Both the position numbers and the translations under genes were made by a program. Shown piece after piece: positions 1 through 10,000 of a stretch of 64,000 nucleotides of DNA; position 1 is the stretch's first letter; the number at the start of each line of letters is the position of its first letter. Source of the DNA: Bacteroidota bacterium (GTDB lineage Bacteria; Bacteroidota; Bacteroidia; Flavobacteriales_F; PHOS-HE28); NCBI GenBank assembly GCA_014584605.1, contig JACTMO010000015.1:37129-101128 (forward strand), given 5' to 3'. Below the pieces are notes generated by a model, which saw only the letters and a list, made by a program, of their open reading frames with translations, did no database searches and had not been told where the DNA came from.

Positions 1-954
1 CGGCTCACCGGCAGCGACCACCTGTGCCTGGCCGGAGGCGTGGCGCTGAACTGTGTGGCCAACGGCAAGCTGCTCGAGAGCGGTGTGTTCCGCGAGCTCT
101 TCATCCAGCCCGCTGCGGGTGATGCGGGCGGGGCCCTGGGCGCCGCCTACGCCGCCCATCACATCCATCGCGGTGCCGCACGCGACACCGCCGAGCAGCC
201 CGACGCCATGCACGGCGGATACCTCGGCCCGGACGTCACCCCGCAGGACGTGGAGCGCACCGCACGCCGCTACAACGCACCCTTCCACCGCTTCGAAGAG
301 CCCCGGCAACTGGTGGAGCGCACCGCCGAACTTCTGGCCGAGGGCAAGGTGGTGGGCTGGGTGAACGGACGCATGGAGTTCGGCCCGCGTGCCCTCGGTG
401 CCCGCAGCATCCTGGGCGACCCGCGCGACACCGGGATGCAGAAGAAGCTCAACCTGAAGATCAAGTACCGCGAGAGCTTCCGTCCCTTCGCACCGGCCGT
501 GCTCGCCGAGGATGCGTCCAACTACTTCGACCTGCAGGGCCGGTCGCCCTACATGCTGCTCGTGCGGCCCGTGCGGGAGCACCTGCGCAGGCAGCTGCCC
601 GCCGACTATCCGCAGTTCGGCATCCGCGAGAAGCTCTACCACGAACGCTCCGACCTGCCCGCCATCACCCACGTGGACTTCAGCGCCCGGGTGCAGACCG
701 TTCACCGGGAGACCAATCCACGCTTCCACGCCCTGATCAGCGCCTTCAAGGCCCGCACCGGCGTGGGCATGCTGGTGAACACCAGCTTCAACGTGCGGGG
801 CGAACCGATCGTCCGCACCCCGGACGATGCCTACCGCTGTTTCATGCGCACCGAGATGGACGCCCTGGTGGTGGGCGACCACCTCTTCCTGAAGCCGGAG
901 CAGCCGGCCTGGCAGCGCACCGACAACTGGAAGGAGGAGTTCGTGCTCGACTGA
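1..954 (+). CDS. O-carbamoyltransferase (NodU/CmcH/SxtI family), 5'-truncated by window edge
   Basis: The frame is open from base 1, so only the C-terminal ~317 residues are seen. The visible part starts with the conserved LAGGVALNCVANGKL stretch and then holds the whole C-terminal carbamoyltransferase domain: GWVNGRMEFGPRALGARSI and NTSFNVRGEPIV are family signatures. Enzymes of this family move the carbamoyl group of carbamoyl phosphate to a hydroxyl on a sugar or natural product. The stop lies 2 bp before the SGNH hydrolase start, and the DUF5989 and SxtJ-like genes follow, so it is the first visible gene of a four-gene operon. The substrate cannot be told from sequence. Confidence 0.92.
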   Translation, partial: RLTGSDHLCLAGGVALNCVANGKLLESGVFRELFIQPAAGDAGGALGAAYAAHHIHRGAARDTAEQPDAMHGGYLGPDVTPQDVERTARRYNAPFHRFEEPRQLVERTAELLAEGKVVGWVNGRMEFGPRALGARSILGDPRDTGMQKKLNLKIKYRESFRPFAPAVLAEDASNYFDLQGRSPYMLLVRPVREHLRRQLPADYPQFGIREKLYHERSDLPAITHVDFSARVQTVHRETNPRFHALISAFKARTGVGMLVNTSFNVRGEPIVRTPDDAYRCFMRTEMDALVVGDHLFLKPEQPAWQRTDNWKEEFVLD

Positions 955-956
955 CC

Positions 957-2048
957 ATGGCGCGGCGTATCGGCACGGCCCTGCTGCTGCTGCTGTTCGC
1001 CGCAGGGGCCGCGGAGCTGATGCTCCGGCTGTGGCCACCCTTCGGCATCCGCGTCCAGGGCGACCGCATCGAACTGCCCACCGAGGTGGACGACGTGATC
1101 CGCGGTTCCACCCTGCCCGGCACCGACCCGGTGATCCACCTGTATCGCAACCGGCTGGGCCTGCGTGGGCCCGACCTGCCGCGCGACACCGCAGGGCTTC
1201 TGCGCATCGTGGCCGTGGGCGGCAGCACCACCGAGTGCATGTACCTCAGCGAGGGCCAGGACTGGCCCGCGTTGCTGGGCGCCCGGCTGGCGGAAGAAGC
1301 CGCGTACGGGCGTCGGACCTGGGTGAACAACGCCGGGCTGGACGGCCACAGCACCTTCGGCCATGCCCTCCTGCTGGAGGACCACATCCTGCCCCTTCGT
1401 CCGCAGGTGGTGCTCCTGCTGGTCGGTGCCAACGAACTGGGGCGCATCGACCTGGGGCGGCACGACCGCGCACAATGGCGCACACGGCCGCGGACCTGGG
1501 CGGAGCACAGCGCCCTGCTGAACACCTGGCGCATCTGGCGGCAGGCGCGCGCTGTGCGCGAAGCGGGCATCGGACACCATGCGCTGGACCTCCACACCAC
1601 CGCCGCCCCGTTGGTGCCGGACAGCGCACAGGCGCAACTGATGCGCGAGCGGGGGCTGCTGCCCGCCTACCGGCAGCGCCTGGAGGGCCTCATCGAGCTG
1701 TGCCGGGGCAAGGGCAGCCTGCCGGTGCTGATCACCCAGCCCTGCATCGCCTCCAACGTTGCGGACACGGCACTGGCCCGCCGGTTGATGGACCTGCCGC
1801 TGCTCACCGGCACCGACGGCCGCACCCTGCTGCTCCGCCTGGAGCTGGTCAACGACGTGACCCGTGAAGTGGCCGCCGCGCAGCACCTGCCCTTGATCGA
1901 CCTGGCCCGCGAGCTGCCCGGGGGGCCGGTCAACTACTACGACGCCTTTCATTTCACCAAGACTGGCGCTGCCGCCGTGGCGGCCCGCTGCGCGGATCGG
2001 CTGTCGACCTACCTTTCGGCCCGCGATCGGCAATACCCGGCGCGCTGA
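957..2048 (+). CDS. SGNH/GDSL-type hydrolase, membrane-anchored
   Basis: A 363-residue protein with an N-terminal hydrophobic segment (about residues 5-22) that could be a signal anchor. The SGNH blocks are present: GGSTTE near residue 88 (nucleophile serine), NNAGLDGHS (Gly block), LVGANELG near 153 (Asn block) and DAFHFTKTG near 330 (catalytic Asp and His). Enzymes of this type are esterases or acetyl-transfer/hydrolase enzymes acting on carbohydrate or lipid esters. It starts 2 bp after the carbamoyltransferase stop, so the two are probably cotranslated. It may remove or place an acyl group on the same product that the carbamoyltransferase modifies; this is inference from context. Confidence 0.85.
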   Translation: MARRIGTALLLLLFAAGAAELMLRLWPPFGIRVQGDRIELPTEVDDVIRGSTLPGTDPVIHLYRNRLGLRGPDLPRDTAGLLRIVAVGGSTTECMYLSEGQDWPALLGARLAEEAAYGRRTWVNNAGLDGHSTFGHALLLEDHILPLRPQVVLLLVGANELGRIDLGRHDRAQWRTRPRTWAEHSALLNTWRIWRQARAVREAGIGHHALDLHTTAAPLVPDSAQAQLMRERGLLPAYRQRLEGLIELCRGKGSLPVLITQPCIASNVADTALARRLMDLPLLTGTDGRTLLLRLELVNDVTREVAAAQHLPLIDLARELPGGPVNYYDAFHFTKTGAAAVAARCADRLSTYLSARDRQYPAR

Positions 2049-2052
2049 ACAG

Positions 2053-2202
2053 ATGGATTTCCTCAAGGACCTATGGGGCTTCCTGTGGAGCCGTAAGAAA
2101 TGGTGGCTTGCCCCCGTGATCATCGTGCTCCTCTTGCTGGGCGTACTGCTCGTGATCGGCGGCGGCTCGGCCGTGGCGCCCTTCATCTACACCCTGTTCT
2201 GA
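2053..2202 (+). CDS. DUF5989 family mini membrane protein (49 aa)
   Basis: A short gene starting with ATG 4 bp after the SGNH stop and ending with TGA at 2200-2202. The protein begins MDFLKDLWGFLWSRKKWW and continues as one transmembrane helix ending APFIYTLF, the typical form of the DUF5989 family. Such mini-proteins are regularly found beside SxtJ-like proteins and carbamoyltransferases. No biochemical function is established; a small membrane partner of the neighbouring proteins is likely. Confidence 0.8.
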   Translation: MDFLKDLWGFLWSRKKWWLAPVIIVLLLLGVLLVIGGGSAVAPFIYTLF

Positions 2203-2205
2203 GCC

Positions 2206-2580
2206 ATGAGCGCCAAGGCCCGTCCGGAGGACCGCACCGACGCCAGCATGCTCGCGATCACCACGGGTTTCCTGGTGCTGTATTTCATCTTTCACAAGCC
2301 CTGGATGCTGGTGGTGGCGGTGTGCGCCGGCCTCATCGGCCTGCTGGTCCCCCCGCTGGCGCACCTGGTGCACCTTGGATGGATGAAGCTCGCCCATGCC
2401 CTGGGCTGGTTCAACGGCCGGGTGCTGCTCGGTGCGGTCTTCTTCGCGCTGCTGACCCCGATCGCCTTGCTGCGCCGGCTGGGCCGGTCCGATGGCATGG
2501 CCCTGCGCAAGCCCACCGGCAGCATGTGGACCGTGCGCGACCACACCTACGTGGCCAAGGACCTGGAGACCCCCTGGTGA
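2206..2580 (+). CDS. SxtJ-like integral membrane protein
   Basis: A 124-residue protein with three or so hydrophobic segments (about residues 16-28, 32-50 and 68-85) and a conserved soluble tail GSMWTVRDHTYVAKDLE. Length and tail match the SxtJ family, first named from saxitoxin clusters, where it neighbours the carbamoyltransferase SxtI; many non-toxin bacteria have it. It starts 3 bp after the DUF5989 gene and ends the operon. Function is unknown. This family link does not imply toxin production: no sxtA-like or amidinotransferase gene is visible. Confidence 0.78.
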   Translation: MSAKARPEDRTDASMLAITTGFLVLYFIFHKPWMLVVAVCAGLIGLLVPPLAHLVHLGWMKLAHALGWFNGRVLLGAVFFALLTPIALLRRLGRSDGMALRKPTGSMWTVRDHTYVAKDLETPW

Positions 2581-2648
2581 CCCGGTCCTGTTGACCTTCC
2601 TGTCCGGTCCTGCAGTCGGCCGTCCCGGCTGCAACCGTGCAGTTGCGG

Positions 2649-3197
2649 TCAGACCTTCATGATGTCCTTCTCCTTGGCCTCGATCAGCACCTCCACCTTC
2701 TTGTTGTACACGCCGGTGAGCTTCTCGACCTGGTCCTGACCGTCCTTGATCACGTCCTCGGGAAGCTTGGACCCTTTGACGGCCTCCATGGCCTTCTGGC
2801 GTGCCCCGCGGATGCTGACGCGGGCATGCTCACCCTCCTTGTGGGCGGCCTTCACCAGGTCCTTGCGACGTTCCTCGGTGAGCATGGGCACGTTGATGAT
2901 GACGCTCTCGCCGTTGTTGCTGGGGTTGAAACCCAGGTTGGCGGCCTGGATGGCCTTCTCGATGGCATCGATCATCTTCTTGTCCCACGGCTGGACCATG
3001 AGGGTCCGTGCGTCGGGCGTGTTGATGTTGGCCACCTGATGGAGGGGCATGTGGGCGCCGTAGGCCTCCACCCGTACGGTTTCCAGCATGGCAGGGTTGG
3101 CGCGGCCTGCACGCACCTTGGTGAGCTCGTGCTCCAGGTGTTCGATGGCCTTCTTCATCAGGTCCTCGCTGGGAGCGATCAGCGTTTTCGCGTCCAT
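2649..3197 (-). CDS. frr: Ribosome recycling factor
   Basis: A 182-residue protein close to the usual ~185 of RRF. It starts MDAKTLIAPSEDLMKKAI and carries the conserved KVRAGRANPAML and LTEERRKDLVKAAHKEGE stretches. RRF works with EF-G to split post-termination ribosomes. It lies downstream of pyrH on the same strand, the common bacterial order tsf-pyrH-frr, and is convergent with the SxtJ gene. About 190 bp separates it from pyrH, with no clear gene or site in the gap. Confidence 0.97.
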   Translation of the reverse strand: MDAKTLIAPSEDLMKKAIEHLEHELTKVRAGRANPAMLETVRVEAYGAHMPLHQVANINTPDARTLMVQPWDKKMIDAIEKAIQAANLGFNPSNNGESVIINVPMLTEERRKDLVKAAHKEGEHARVSIRGARQKAMEAVKGSKLPEDVIKDGQDQVEKLTGVYNKKVEVLIEAKEKDIMKV

Positions 3198-3390
3198 CGT
3201 CAGGTGGTTTACGGGATGGCGAAATTAACAGGCCACGGGGATGCCGCATCCGACGTTACGCCTTCCTGCGGTCACCGACGCCAGGGCCCACCCCGGCACC
3301 CGCCCCCGCACCGCTGCTCCGGCCGCTCCGTGCGAGGCATGTCCGCACCGCCCGGCGCGGCGCCTTTCGTGCGTCCGTGCACGGCCTGCT

Positions 3391-4101
3391 TCAGAACTCC
3401 ACCAGCGTGCCCACGCGCTCCCCGGCCACCACCTTGCGCAGGTTGCCGGGCTTGTTCATGTCGAACACGATGATAGGCAGCTTGTTCTCGTTGCAGAGCG
3501 TGAAGGCGGTGAGGTCCATCACGTTGAGGCCCTTGTCGTACACCTCGGTGAAGGTGATGCGCTCGTAGCGGACCGCCGCCGGGTCCTTCTCGGGGTCGGC
3601 GCTGTAGATGCCGTCCACACGGGTGCCCTTCAGGATCACGTCGGCCTCGATCTCGATGGCGCGCAGGCTGGCGGCCGTGTCGGTGGTGAAGTAGGGGTTG
3701 CCCGTGCCGGCGCCGAAGATCACGATGCGGCCCTTCTCCAGGTGACGCACGGCACGGCGGCGGATGAAGGGCTCGGCGATGGTGTCCATCTTGATGGCGC
3801 TCATCAGCCGGGTCTTGTGGCCTTTGGCCTCCAGGGCGCTTTGCAGGGCCAGGCTGTTGATCATGGTGGCCAGCATGCCCATGTGGTCGCCCTGCACGCG
3901 ATCGATGGCCCCCTCGGCCTCCATGCCCCGGTAGATGTTGCCACCGCCGATCACCACCGCCACCTGCACACCGGTCGCGGCCACGGCGATGATCTCGTCG
4001 GCGTATTCCCCGAGGCGCTGGCTGTCGATGCCGTATGGTTTGGTGCCCATGAGGCTTTCGCCGGAGAGCTTCAGCAGGATGCGTTGGTAGGTGCGGGCCA
4101 T
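3391..4101 (-). CDS. pyrH: Uridylate kinase (UMP kinase)
   Basis: 236 residues from the chosen start [19 protein letters not shown]. An ATG seven codons upstream is also in frame but falls between the hairpin at 4127-4152 and the conserved N terminus, so the inner start is preferred. LKLSGESL and GGGNIYRG are the nucleotide-binding glycine-rich motifs of the amino-acid kinase fold. The enzyme phosphorylates UMP to UDP in pyrimidine synthesis. It is separated from tsf by a strong terminator-like hairpin. Confidence 0.96.
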   Translation of the reverse strand: MARTYQRILLKLSGESLMGTKPYGIDSQRLGEYADEIIAVAATGVQVAVVIGGGNIYRGMEAEGAIDRVQGDHMGMLATMINSLALQSALEAKGHKTRLMSAIKMDTIAEPFIRRRAVRHLEKGRIVIFGAGTGNPYFTTDTAASLRAIEIEADVILKGTRVDGIYSADPEKDPAAVRYERITFTEVYDKGLNVMDLTAFTLCNENKLPIIVFDMNKPGNLRKVVAGERVGTLVEF

Positions 4102-4120
4102 GGTGCGGGGTGTTGGGGAC

Positions 4121-4153
4121 AAAGAAAAGGGGGAGGCCGAAGCCTCCCCCTTC
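4121..4153 (-). terminator. Intrinsic terminator or attenuator between tsf and pyrH
   Basis: On the minus strand an 11-bp stem (4152-4142 with 4137-4127, AAGGGGGAGGC and its complement) is closed by a stable TTCG loop and followed by TTCTTTG. It lies 20 bp after the tsf stop and about 20 bp before pyrH, so it should reduce read-through into pyrH. Confidence 0.85.
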
Positions 4154-4172
4154 TATGGTGGTGATACGGGCA

Positions 4173-5003
4173 TCAGATGGTGAGCGAGTGCCGCTTGAAA
4201 TCGGTCACCGTCAGCTCCTTGTCCGCGCTCTTGAGGTATTGCTCCACGCTGAGCTTGTTGTCCTTGATGAACTCCTGGGCCAGCAGGGTGCTCTCCTTGA
4301 AGAACTTGTTGAGCCGGCCCATGGCGATCTTCTCGGCCATCTCGGCGGGCTTGCCCTCCTGGATGGCGAGCTCCTTGCCGATCTCGATCTCCTTGTCGAT
4401 CACGCTCTGGGGCACGGTCTCCTTGTTGACGGCCACCGGGGCCATGGCGGCCACCTGCATGGCCACGTCCTTGGCGGCACCCTCGAAGCCGGCCTTGTTG
4501 AGGCCCACGATGCTGGCCACCTTGTTGCCCGGGTGGTTGTAGGCCAGCACGAAGGGGGCCTTCACCTCGTGGCAGGCGCTGATGTCGATCTTCTCACCGA
4601 TGACGCCGGTCTGCTCGATGAGCTTCTCGGCGATGCTGAGGCCATTGCTGTCGTACGGAAGGGCCTTGAGGGCATCGATGCTGCCGGCGCCCTTTTCGAG
4701 GGCGATGCCGGCCATGCGCTCGGCCATGGAAGCGAAGTCGGCGTTCTTGGCCACGAAGTCGGTCTCGCAGTTCACGCAGACCAGCACGCCGCGGGTGGCG
4801 TCGGCGGTGGTCTTGGCGATCACGAGGCCCTCGTTGGCGTCGCGGTCGGCGCGTTTGGCGGCCACTTTCTGGCCCTTCTTGCGCAGGATGTCGATGGCGG
4901 CGTCGAAGTCGCCATTGGCCTCGCTGAGGGCCTGTTTGCAATCCATCATGCCTGCGCCGGTCATCTGGCGCAGCTTGTTCACGTCGGCGGCGGTGATGGC
5001 CAT
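4173..5003 (-). CDS. tsf: Translation elongation factor Ts
   Basis: 276 residues from MAITAADVNKLRQMTGAG, a start that matches the family; an ATG six codons upstream is less likely. The signature NCETDFVAKN sits near residue 80, and the UBA-like N terminus (TGAGMMDCKQAL) is intact. EF-Ts exchanges GDP for GTP on EF-Tu. It follows rpsB by 35 bp on the same strand, the classic rpsB-tsf operon. Confidence 0.97.
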   Translation of the reverse strand: MAITAADVNKLRQMTGAGMMDCKQALSEANGDFDAAIDILRKKGQKVAAKRADRDANEGLVIAKTTADATRGVLVCVNCETDFVAKNADFASMAERMAGIALEKGAGSIDALKALPYDSNGLSIAEKLIEQTGVIGEKIDISACHEVKAPFVLAYNHPGNKVASIVGLNKAGFEGAAKDVAMQVAAMAPVAVNKETVPQSVIDKEIEIGKELAIQEGKPAEMAEKIAMGRLNKFFKESTLLAQEFIKDNKLSVEQYLKSADKELTVTDFKRHSLTI

Positions 5004-5038
5004 GGTCGTGCTCACTTGCATTGGGTTGATGTGGGGGT

Positions 5039-5818
5039 TCAGTTCGCCTCCTCCTCGCGGCCCTCCTCCTCCATCTGCACCTCCTCGGCCTCCTCGTTCT
5101 CCTCGCCCTCGGGCAGGGCGCTCTTGTCGTTCTTGCGCTCCTCGAGGCCTTCGTTGATGGCGGCGATGGCCACGTCCACGATCAGCTCGATGCTCTTGGT
5201 GGCATCATCGTTGGCCGGGATGGGGAAGTCCACCAGGGTGGGGTCGCTGTTGGTGTCCACCATGGCGAAGACCGGGATGTTGAGCTTGCGGGCCTCGGCC
5301 ACGGCGATGTGTTCCTTGACGATGTCCACCACGAACAGGGCGGCGGGCTGGCGGGTGAGGTCGGCGATGGAGCCCAGGTTCTTTTCCATCTTCTCGCGCT
5401 GGCGCATCACCTGCAGGCGCTCGCGCTTGCTCATGTTGTCGAAGGTGCCGTCGGTCTTCATCCGGTCGATGGCGGCCATTTTCTTGATGGCGCGGCGGAT
5501 GGTGCCGAAGTTGGTGAGCATGCCGCCGCTCCAGCGCTCGGTGACGTAGGGCATGCCGGTGGCCTTCACCTTCTCGGCCACGATGTCCTTGGCCTGTTTC
5601 TTGGTGGCCACGAAGAGGATCTTCTTCCCGCTGCGGGCCACGCTGCGCATGGCGGCGGCGGCCTCATCGAGCTTCACCACGGTCTTGTTGAGGTCGATGA
5701 TGTGGATGCCCTTCTTCTCCCCGAAGATGTACGGGGCCATGTTGGGGTTCCACTTACGGCGCAGGTGTCCGAAGTGGACGCCGGCGTCGAGCAGCTGTTT
5801 GAATTCAGTACGGGCCAT
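5039..5818 (-). CDS. rpsB: 30S ribosomal protein S2
   Basis: 259 residues starting [25 protein letters not shown] (quoted in part), with the conserved GVHFGH and [15 protein letters not shown] regions. The C terminus after about residue 225 is a strongly acidic tail (runs of Glu) typical of Bacteroidota S2. It is first of the rpsB-tsf pair. The ~150 bp between rpsI and rpsB probably holds its leader; I see no clear -7 element there, so read-through from rplM-rpsI may also supply transcripts. Confidence 0.97.
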   Translation of the reverse strand: MARTEFKQLLDAGVHFGHLRRKWNPNMAPYIFGEKKGIHIIDLNKTVVKLDEAAAAMRSVARSGKKILFVATKKQAKDIVAEKVKATGMPYVTERWSGGMLTNFGTIRRAIKKMAAIDRMKTDGTFDNMSKRERLQVMRQREKMEKNLGSIADLTRQPAALFVVDIVKEHIAVAEARKLNIPVFAMVDTNSDPTLVDFPIPANDDATKSIELIVDVAIAAINEGLEERKNDKSALPEGEENEEAEEVQMEEEGREEEAN

Positions 5819-5967
5819 TGGCTTGATCTGGTTCTGGGTTCACGTTCCTTTTTCCCGTTTTGCAGGCATCCGGGTGGTAGCCTTCCGCGGTGAGGCGGAC
5901 GAGTCCGTCCGGATTGGATGCTGAACCCGCCGGTGCCAGGGCCCGTGCGGGTTTCGCAAGCGCGGGC

Positions 5968-6354
5968 TTAACGCTTGCTGAACTGATAGCGCTTGCGCGC
6001 CTTCTTGCGGCCGAACTTCTTGCGCTCCACGGCACGGGGGTCGCGGGTCATGAGGTTCTCGACCTTGAGCTTGGGTTTGTTCTCGGCATCGACCACCACC
6101 AGCGCACGGGCGATGCCCAGACGCAGGGCGTCGGCCTGGCCGGTGATGCCACCGCCGTCCACACGGGCCTGCACGTCGTACTTGCCCTCGGTGCCCGTGA
6201 GCTTGAAGGGCTGGTTCATCTTGAACTGCTGGGCCAGCAGGGGGAAGTATTCCTTGGCTTCCACACCGTTGATGGTGACCGCGCCGCTTCCCTCGGTGAG
6301 GATGACGCGGGCCACGGAGGTCTTGCGGCGGCCGATGGTGTTGATGGGCTCCAT
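5968..6354 (-). CDS. rpsI: 30S ribosomal protein S9
   Basis: 128 residues with the family start GRRKTSVARV and the basic end KKFGRKKARKRYQFSKR, which reaches the P-site tRNA in the ribosome. It starts one base after the rplM stop; rplM-rpsI is the near-universal pair. Confidence 0.97.
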   Translation of the reverse strand: MEPINTIGRRKTSVARVILTEGSGAVTINGVEAKEYFPLLAQQFKMNQPFKLTGTEGKYDVQARVDGGGITGQADALRLGIARALVVVDAENKPKLKVENLMTRDPRAVERKKFGRKKARKRYQFSKR

Positions 6355-6355
6355 C

Positions 6356-6811
6356 TTACTTGATGCTGTTCAGGTCGATCTTGCGGGGGCTCTGCGCGCC
6401 GTGCTTGTGCTCGGTGCCGGCCACCACGTGCAGGTTGGTGAACTGGGCGCGGCCCAGGCGCGTCTTGGGCAGCATGCCGCGCACGGCGATCTCCACCAGC
6501 GCCGTGGGCTTGCGGCGGTGCAGTTTGTGGGCCACCTCCACGGTGCGGCCTCCGGGATAGCCGCTGAAGCGCTGGTATTCCTTGTCCTCCATCTTGCTGC
6601 CGGTCAGGCGCACCTTGTCGGCATTGATCACCACCACGTGGTCGCCCGTATCCACATGCGCCGTGAAGGTGGGCTTGTGCTTGCCGCGCACCAGCATGGC
6701 CACCATGCTGGCCAGTCGGCCCAGCGTTTCATTCTCGGCGTCCACCAGGAGCCATTCCTTGGTGACGGTGGCCTTGTTGGCCATGCTCGTCGTATGCGTT
6801 GTCGATGCCAT
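6356..6811 (-). CDS. rplM: 50S ribosomal protein L13
   Basis: 151 residues from the start MASTTHTTSMANKATVTKEW. This start places ten residues before ANKATV, as in other Bacteroidota L13 proteins; an ATG seven codons further up would lie close to the predicted promoter. The conserved DAENETLGRLAS and GRAQFTNLHVVAG regions are present. First gene of the rplM-rpsI unit. Confidence 0.94.
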   Translation of the reverse strand: MASTTHTTSMANKATVTKEWLLVDAENETLGRLASMVAMLVRGKHKPTFTAHVDTGDHVVVINADKVRLTGSKMEDKEYQRFSGYPGGRTVEVAHKLHRRKPTALVEIAVRGMLPKTRLGRAQFTNLHVVAGTEHKHGAQSPRKIDLNSIK

Positions 6812-6851
6812 GGGCGTGCGGGTCGTGTACACCTCCCCTCGGAAGGGGCCG

Positions 6852-6882
6852 CGAAGTTAGTTCGTTTCCCCGATCGCACAAA
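6852..6882 (-). promoter_or_regulatory. Promoter of rplM-rpsI (Bacteroidota type)
   Basis: On the minus strand TTTG (6882-6879) is followed after 19 bases by TAACTTCG (6859-6852), matching the Bacteroidota -33/-7 consensus TTTG-N19-TAnnTTTG at 7 of 8 positions in the -7. The -7 ends about 40 bp before the chosen L13 start. Confidence 0.7.
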
Positions 6883-7004
6883 CACAAGCCCATGCAAGAT
6901 GCCCACAACGCCGTCCACGGCCTCCGCCCCTTCCGGCAGTGCAGCGGCCTGATGGCCCGGGCTCATCGAACATTACCGGCTGACCCTCAGTAGCTTACAT
7001 TATG

Positions 7005-10000
7005 TCAGGGAAGTTGTTGCACCCTGACGGCCGTGGGCACCGCCCCGCCCACCGACTGCAGGATGGGGTCGCGGTCGTTGGCGCTGCCGGTGTACTTCAC
7101 CACCCCGTCCAGGTTCACGTCCTCGTCCAGATAGCCGGGGGCCGTGGCCGTGGGCACCACCCCGCCCACTCCCACCAGGATGGGGTCGCGGTCGTTGTTG
7201 CCGCCGGCGTACTTGATGGTGCCCTCGCCCGTGACATCGCCCGCCCACAGGACCATCACCCCACTACGGTCACGGCGGGCGTCGGTCCCGTAGGTGGCGG
7301 TGCCGGGAACGGTAAGGTCCAGCAGGGTGCCCGGTGCACCCAGGAGCATCGGCTGGTAGGTCATGACCCCCAAGTGGTTGCGGTGACGCACCACCACGTG
7401 GTAGCTGCCGTCCGGCACCGACGGGAAGGTCACCGTCTGCTCGCCAGCGGGCATCATCACATTACCCGAACGCTGCACCAGCACGGCCCGCGTGGCCACG
7501 ATCTGCGTCGGATCGGCGTTGTTGCGCAGCTCGACCAAGGCCCAGTCCACCGGGGCGGTCATGCCCTGCCGCGCCAGCACGTCGGGTGCAGCCTGGGCGT
7601 TCATCCCGTAGGGGTCGGTGGCGGGCAACAGGCCGGCCGTGCCCAGGTCCGCACGCATACCACCCGCCTGGTAGGGGCCGTCCAAGAACAGGCGGAGGTC
7701 CAGGTGGGCGTGGGTGTCATCCTGGTCGAGGATCCCGTCCGCATCGGCGTCCACGCCCATGCGCACGGCGGTGGAGGGATGCACCAGGGTCCAGCTGAGC
7801 GGGCCGCCTGTACCCTGCGCCGAGGCCATCAGCTGGGCGTGGGTCACCGTCTGGCCGGCGATGTCGCTCTGGTAATCGTTGCCCCCCAGGTAACGGAAGC
7901 CGCGCATCACCCCGCCATAGCGCCCCTTCACGATCATACCGTACTCAGTGGTGCGCGTGGCGGCAAGGTCCTTCATCATGTTGATGCGCGAGGTGCTGCC
8001 GACGCTGCCGTTGATGGTCTCCCGGAAGCCGACGGCGGGCATGGCATCCTGCACCGCATAACTGGCCAGGGGGAAGTTGTTGGTGTTGAAGCTCTGCGGG
8101 CTGTTGGTGGCATCGATCCCACCGGACCAGGAAAGGAGCTCGGGCTCGTAGTCGCCCAGATAGTTGCCGACCCCGGAGCCGTTGAACCAGGTCTCCATCA
8201 CCCCTTCGCTCATCATGCCGAAACCGGCATTGCACTCGGTGGTGTTATAGAAGAAGCCGTTCTTGCGGTAGGTGCTGCGCAGGTCGGCGGACATGTTGCG
8301 GTTGGGGGTGAAGTCCACCAGGGTGCCCGACCCGGTCCCGGCCACATTGCCCATGCCGAAGAGCTCACCCCTGCCCGTTTGCGCGTTGTGGCAATGGGAG
8401 CAATTGATCTGCACGCTCTGGAACAGGGGCACCGTGGGCGGAATGGATTGGAAGGTGGTGCCGATGCCGCGCACGCGGTCAGGGTTGAGGCGGGCGGTGC
8501 TGCTCTGGCTCTCGGGCTTCAGGGTGCGGTAGGGGTTGGGCACGTACCAGGTGGCCGCCAGGAAGTCCTGCAGCTCCTGCATCATGGCCGGTGTGCCGGG
8601 TGCGGCGAGCCCTTGCAGGTGCTGGAAGGTGCCGGCGAACTCGGCCAGGCTCTCCTTGTCGCCGCGCCAGTGCAGGTTGCCGCGGCCACGACCGATGATG
8701 TCGATCAGGAACTGGGTGGTCTTCACCCCCTTCATGGGATGGTACAGGTTGCCGTCCACGGTGTCCACCGGGCCGCTGGGGTCGCCCAGGTCCCAGCCCA
8801 GCCTGTCCCAGCGGGCATCCACGTGGCAGCTGCCGCAGCTGAGGTGACCGGTGCCCGAACCCAGGTGGGTGTTGTACAGGTGTTTCCGCCCGGCCTTGAT
8901 CACCAGCGGCGTGGGGTCGAAGAAGTTCGCCCGTGCCACTTCCTTGCGCGTGGTGAGGTCCACCGTGCTCACCGTGCCCTCGAAGCGGTTCAGGACGTAG
9001 GCGCGGTCGTTGGCGGCGTTCAGCACGATCCCCGTGGGGCCTTCGCCCACCGGGATCGGGGCCTGCTGGTTCCGCGTGCCGTCGGCGTTGAGCAGCACCA
9101 CGTTGTTGGAGCCCATGCCGGTGACGCAGGCCAGGGTGCCGTCGGAGGTGAAAGCGATGCCGCGCGGGTCGCCCAGGGACTCTTTGCGGAGCGCGGGGGA
9201 CACGCTGGGCGTGGCATAGGTGAGGTGCGGGTTCAGGTCCGAGATCGTGTTGACCCCACCCAAGGCGTTGAACTGGGCGATGTTCACCCGCAGGAAGGTG
9301 CCGTTCAGGTTGGGCTCGAAGCGGATCTCGTTGGTGGCGTCCGTCCCCACCACGCTGATCCCGCCTGTGGCGGGGTTCACGGCCATGGCCATGAGGATGT
9401 TCCCCAGGCGGGTCTGGTACTGCACCCCGGCGGTGCTGGGGGCATTGGCGTCGATCACGGCCACATCGCGGTCCGGCATGTCCCAGCCCACCATGCGGGC
9501 CTTCCCTGCCGCCGTGCCGCTCACCATGTTGGTCCAGTCGCCGCCGTTGTCGTCCAGCCATTGTCCGGCGGCGTTCTTGCGCACGATGAGGCTGTGCGTG
9601 TTGATCAGGCTGGCAGGTGCGTTCGGGTTCATCGGCGGGTTGAAACCCGTTCCGTCGTTGGGGATGGGCACCACGCCGCCGTAGGGGCCGTTGGGGTTGG
9701 TGACGTCGTTGGGGATCACCGTGCAGCCGCCTTGCGGGGAGCACACACCGGTCTTGGTGCCATGGGTGAAGTTGAAGAAGGTGTTGCCGTTGAGCACCGT
9801 GGTCGCATTGCCGCTCTCGAAGAAGGCGCAGTACACCGTGCCGCCACCGGGAGCCACGGCCAGGGCTCGGGGTTGTTCCCCTTTCAGGAGCACTTCGGCG
9901 GGCGATGCACCGAGGTCGGCGAGGTTGAACACCTGCACGCTTTCGCGACCGGCACAGGACACGAAGGCCTTGGTGGCCGGTACGCCCCCGGCGAAGACCA

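Noticed and set aside
1..2580. Saxitoxin-type biosynthesis cluster
   Set aside because: Only carbamoyltransferase and SxtJ-like families are shared; no core toxin biosynthesis genes are present in the window.
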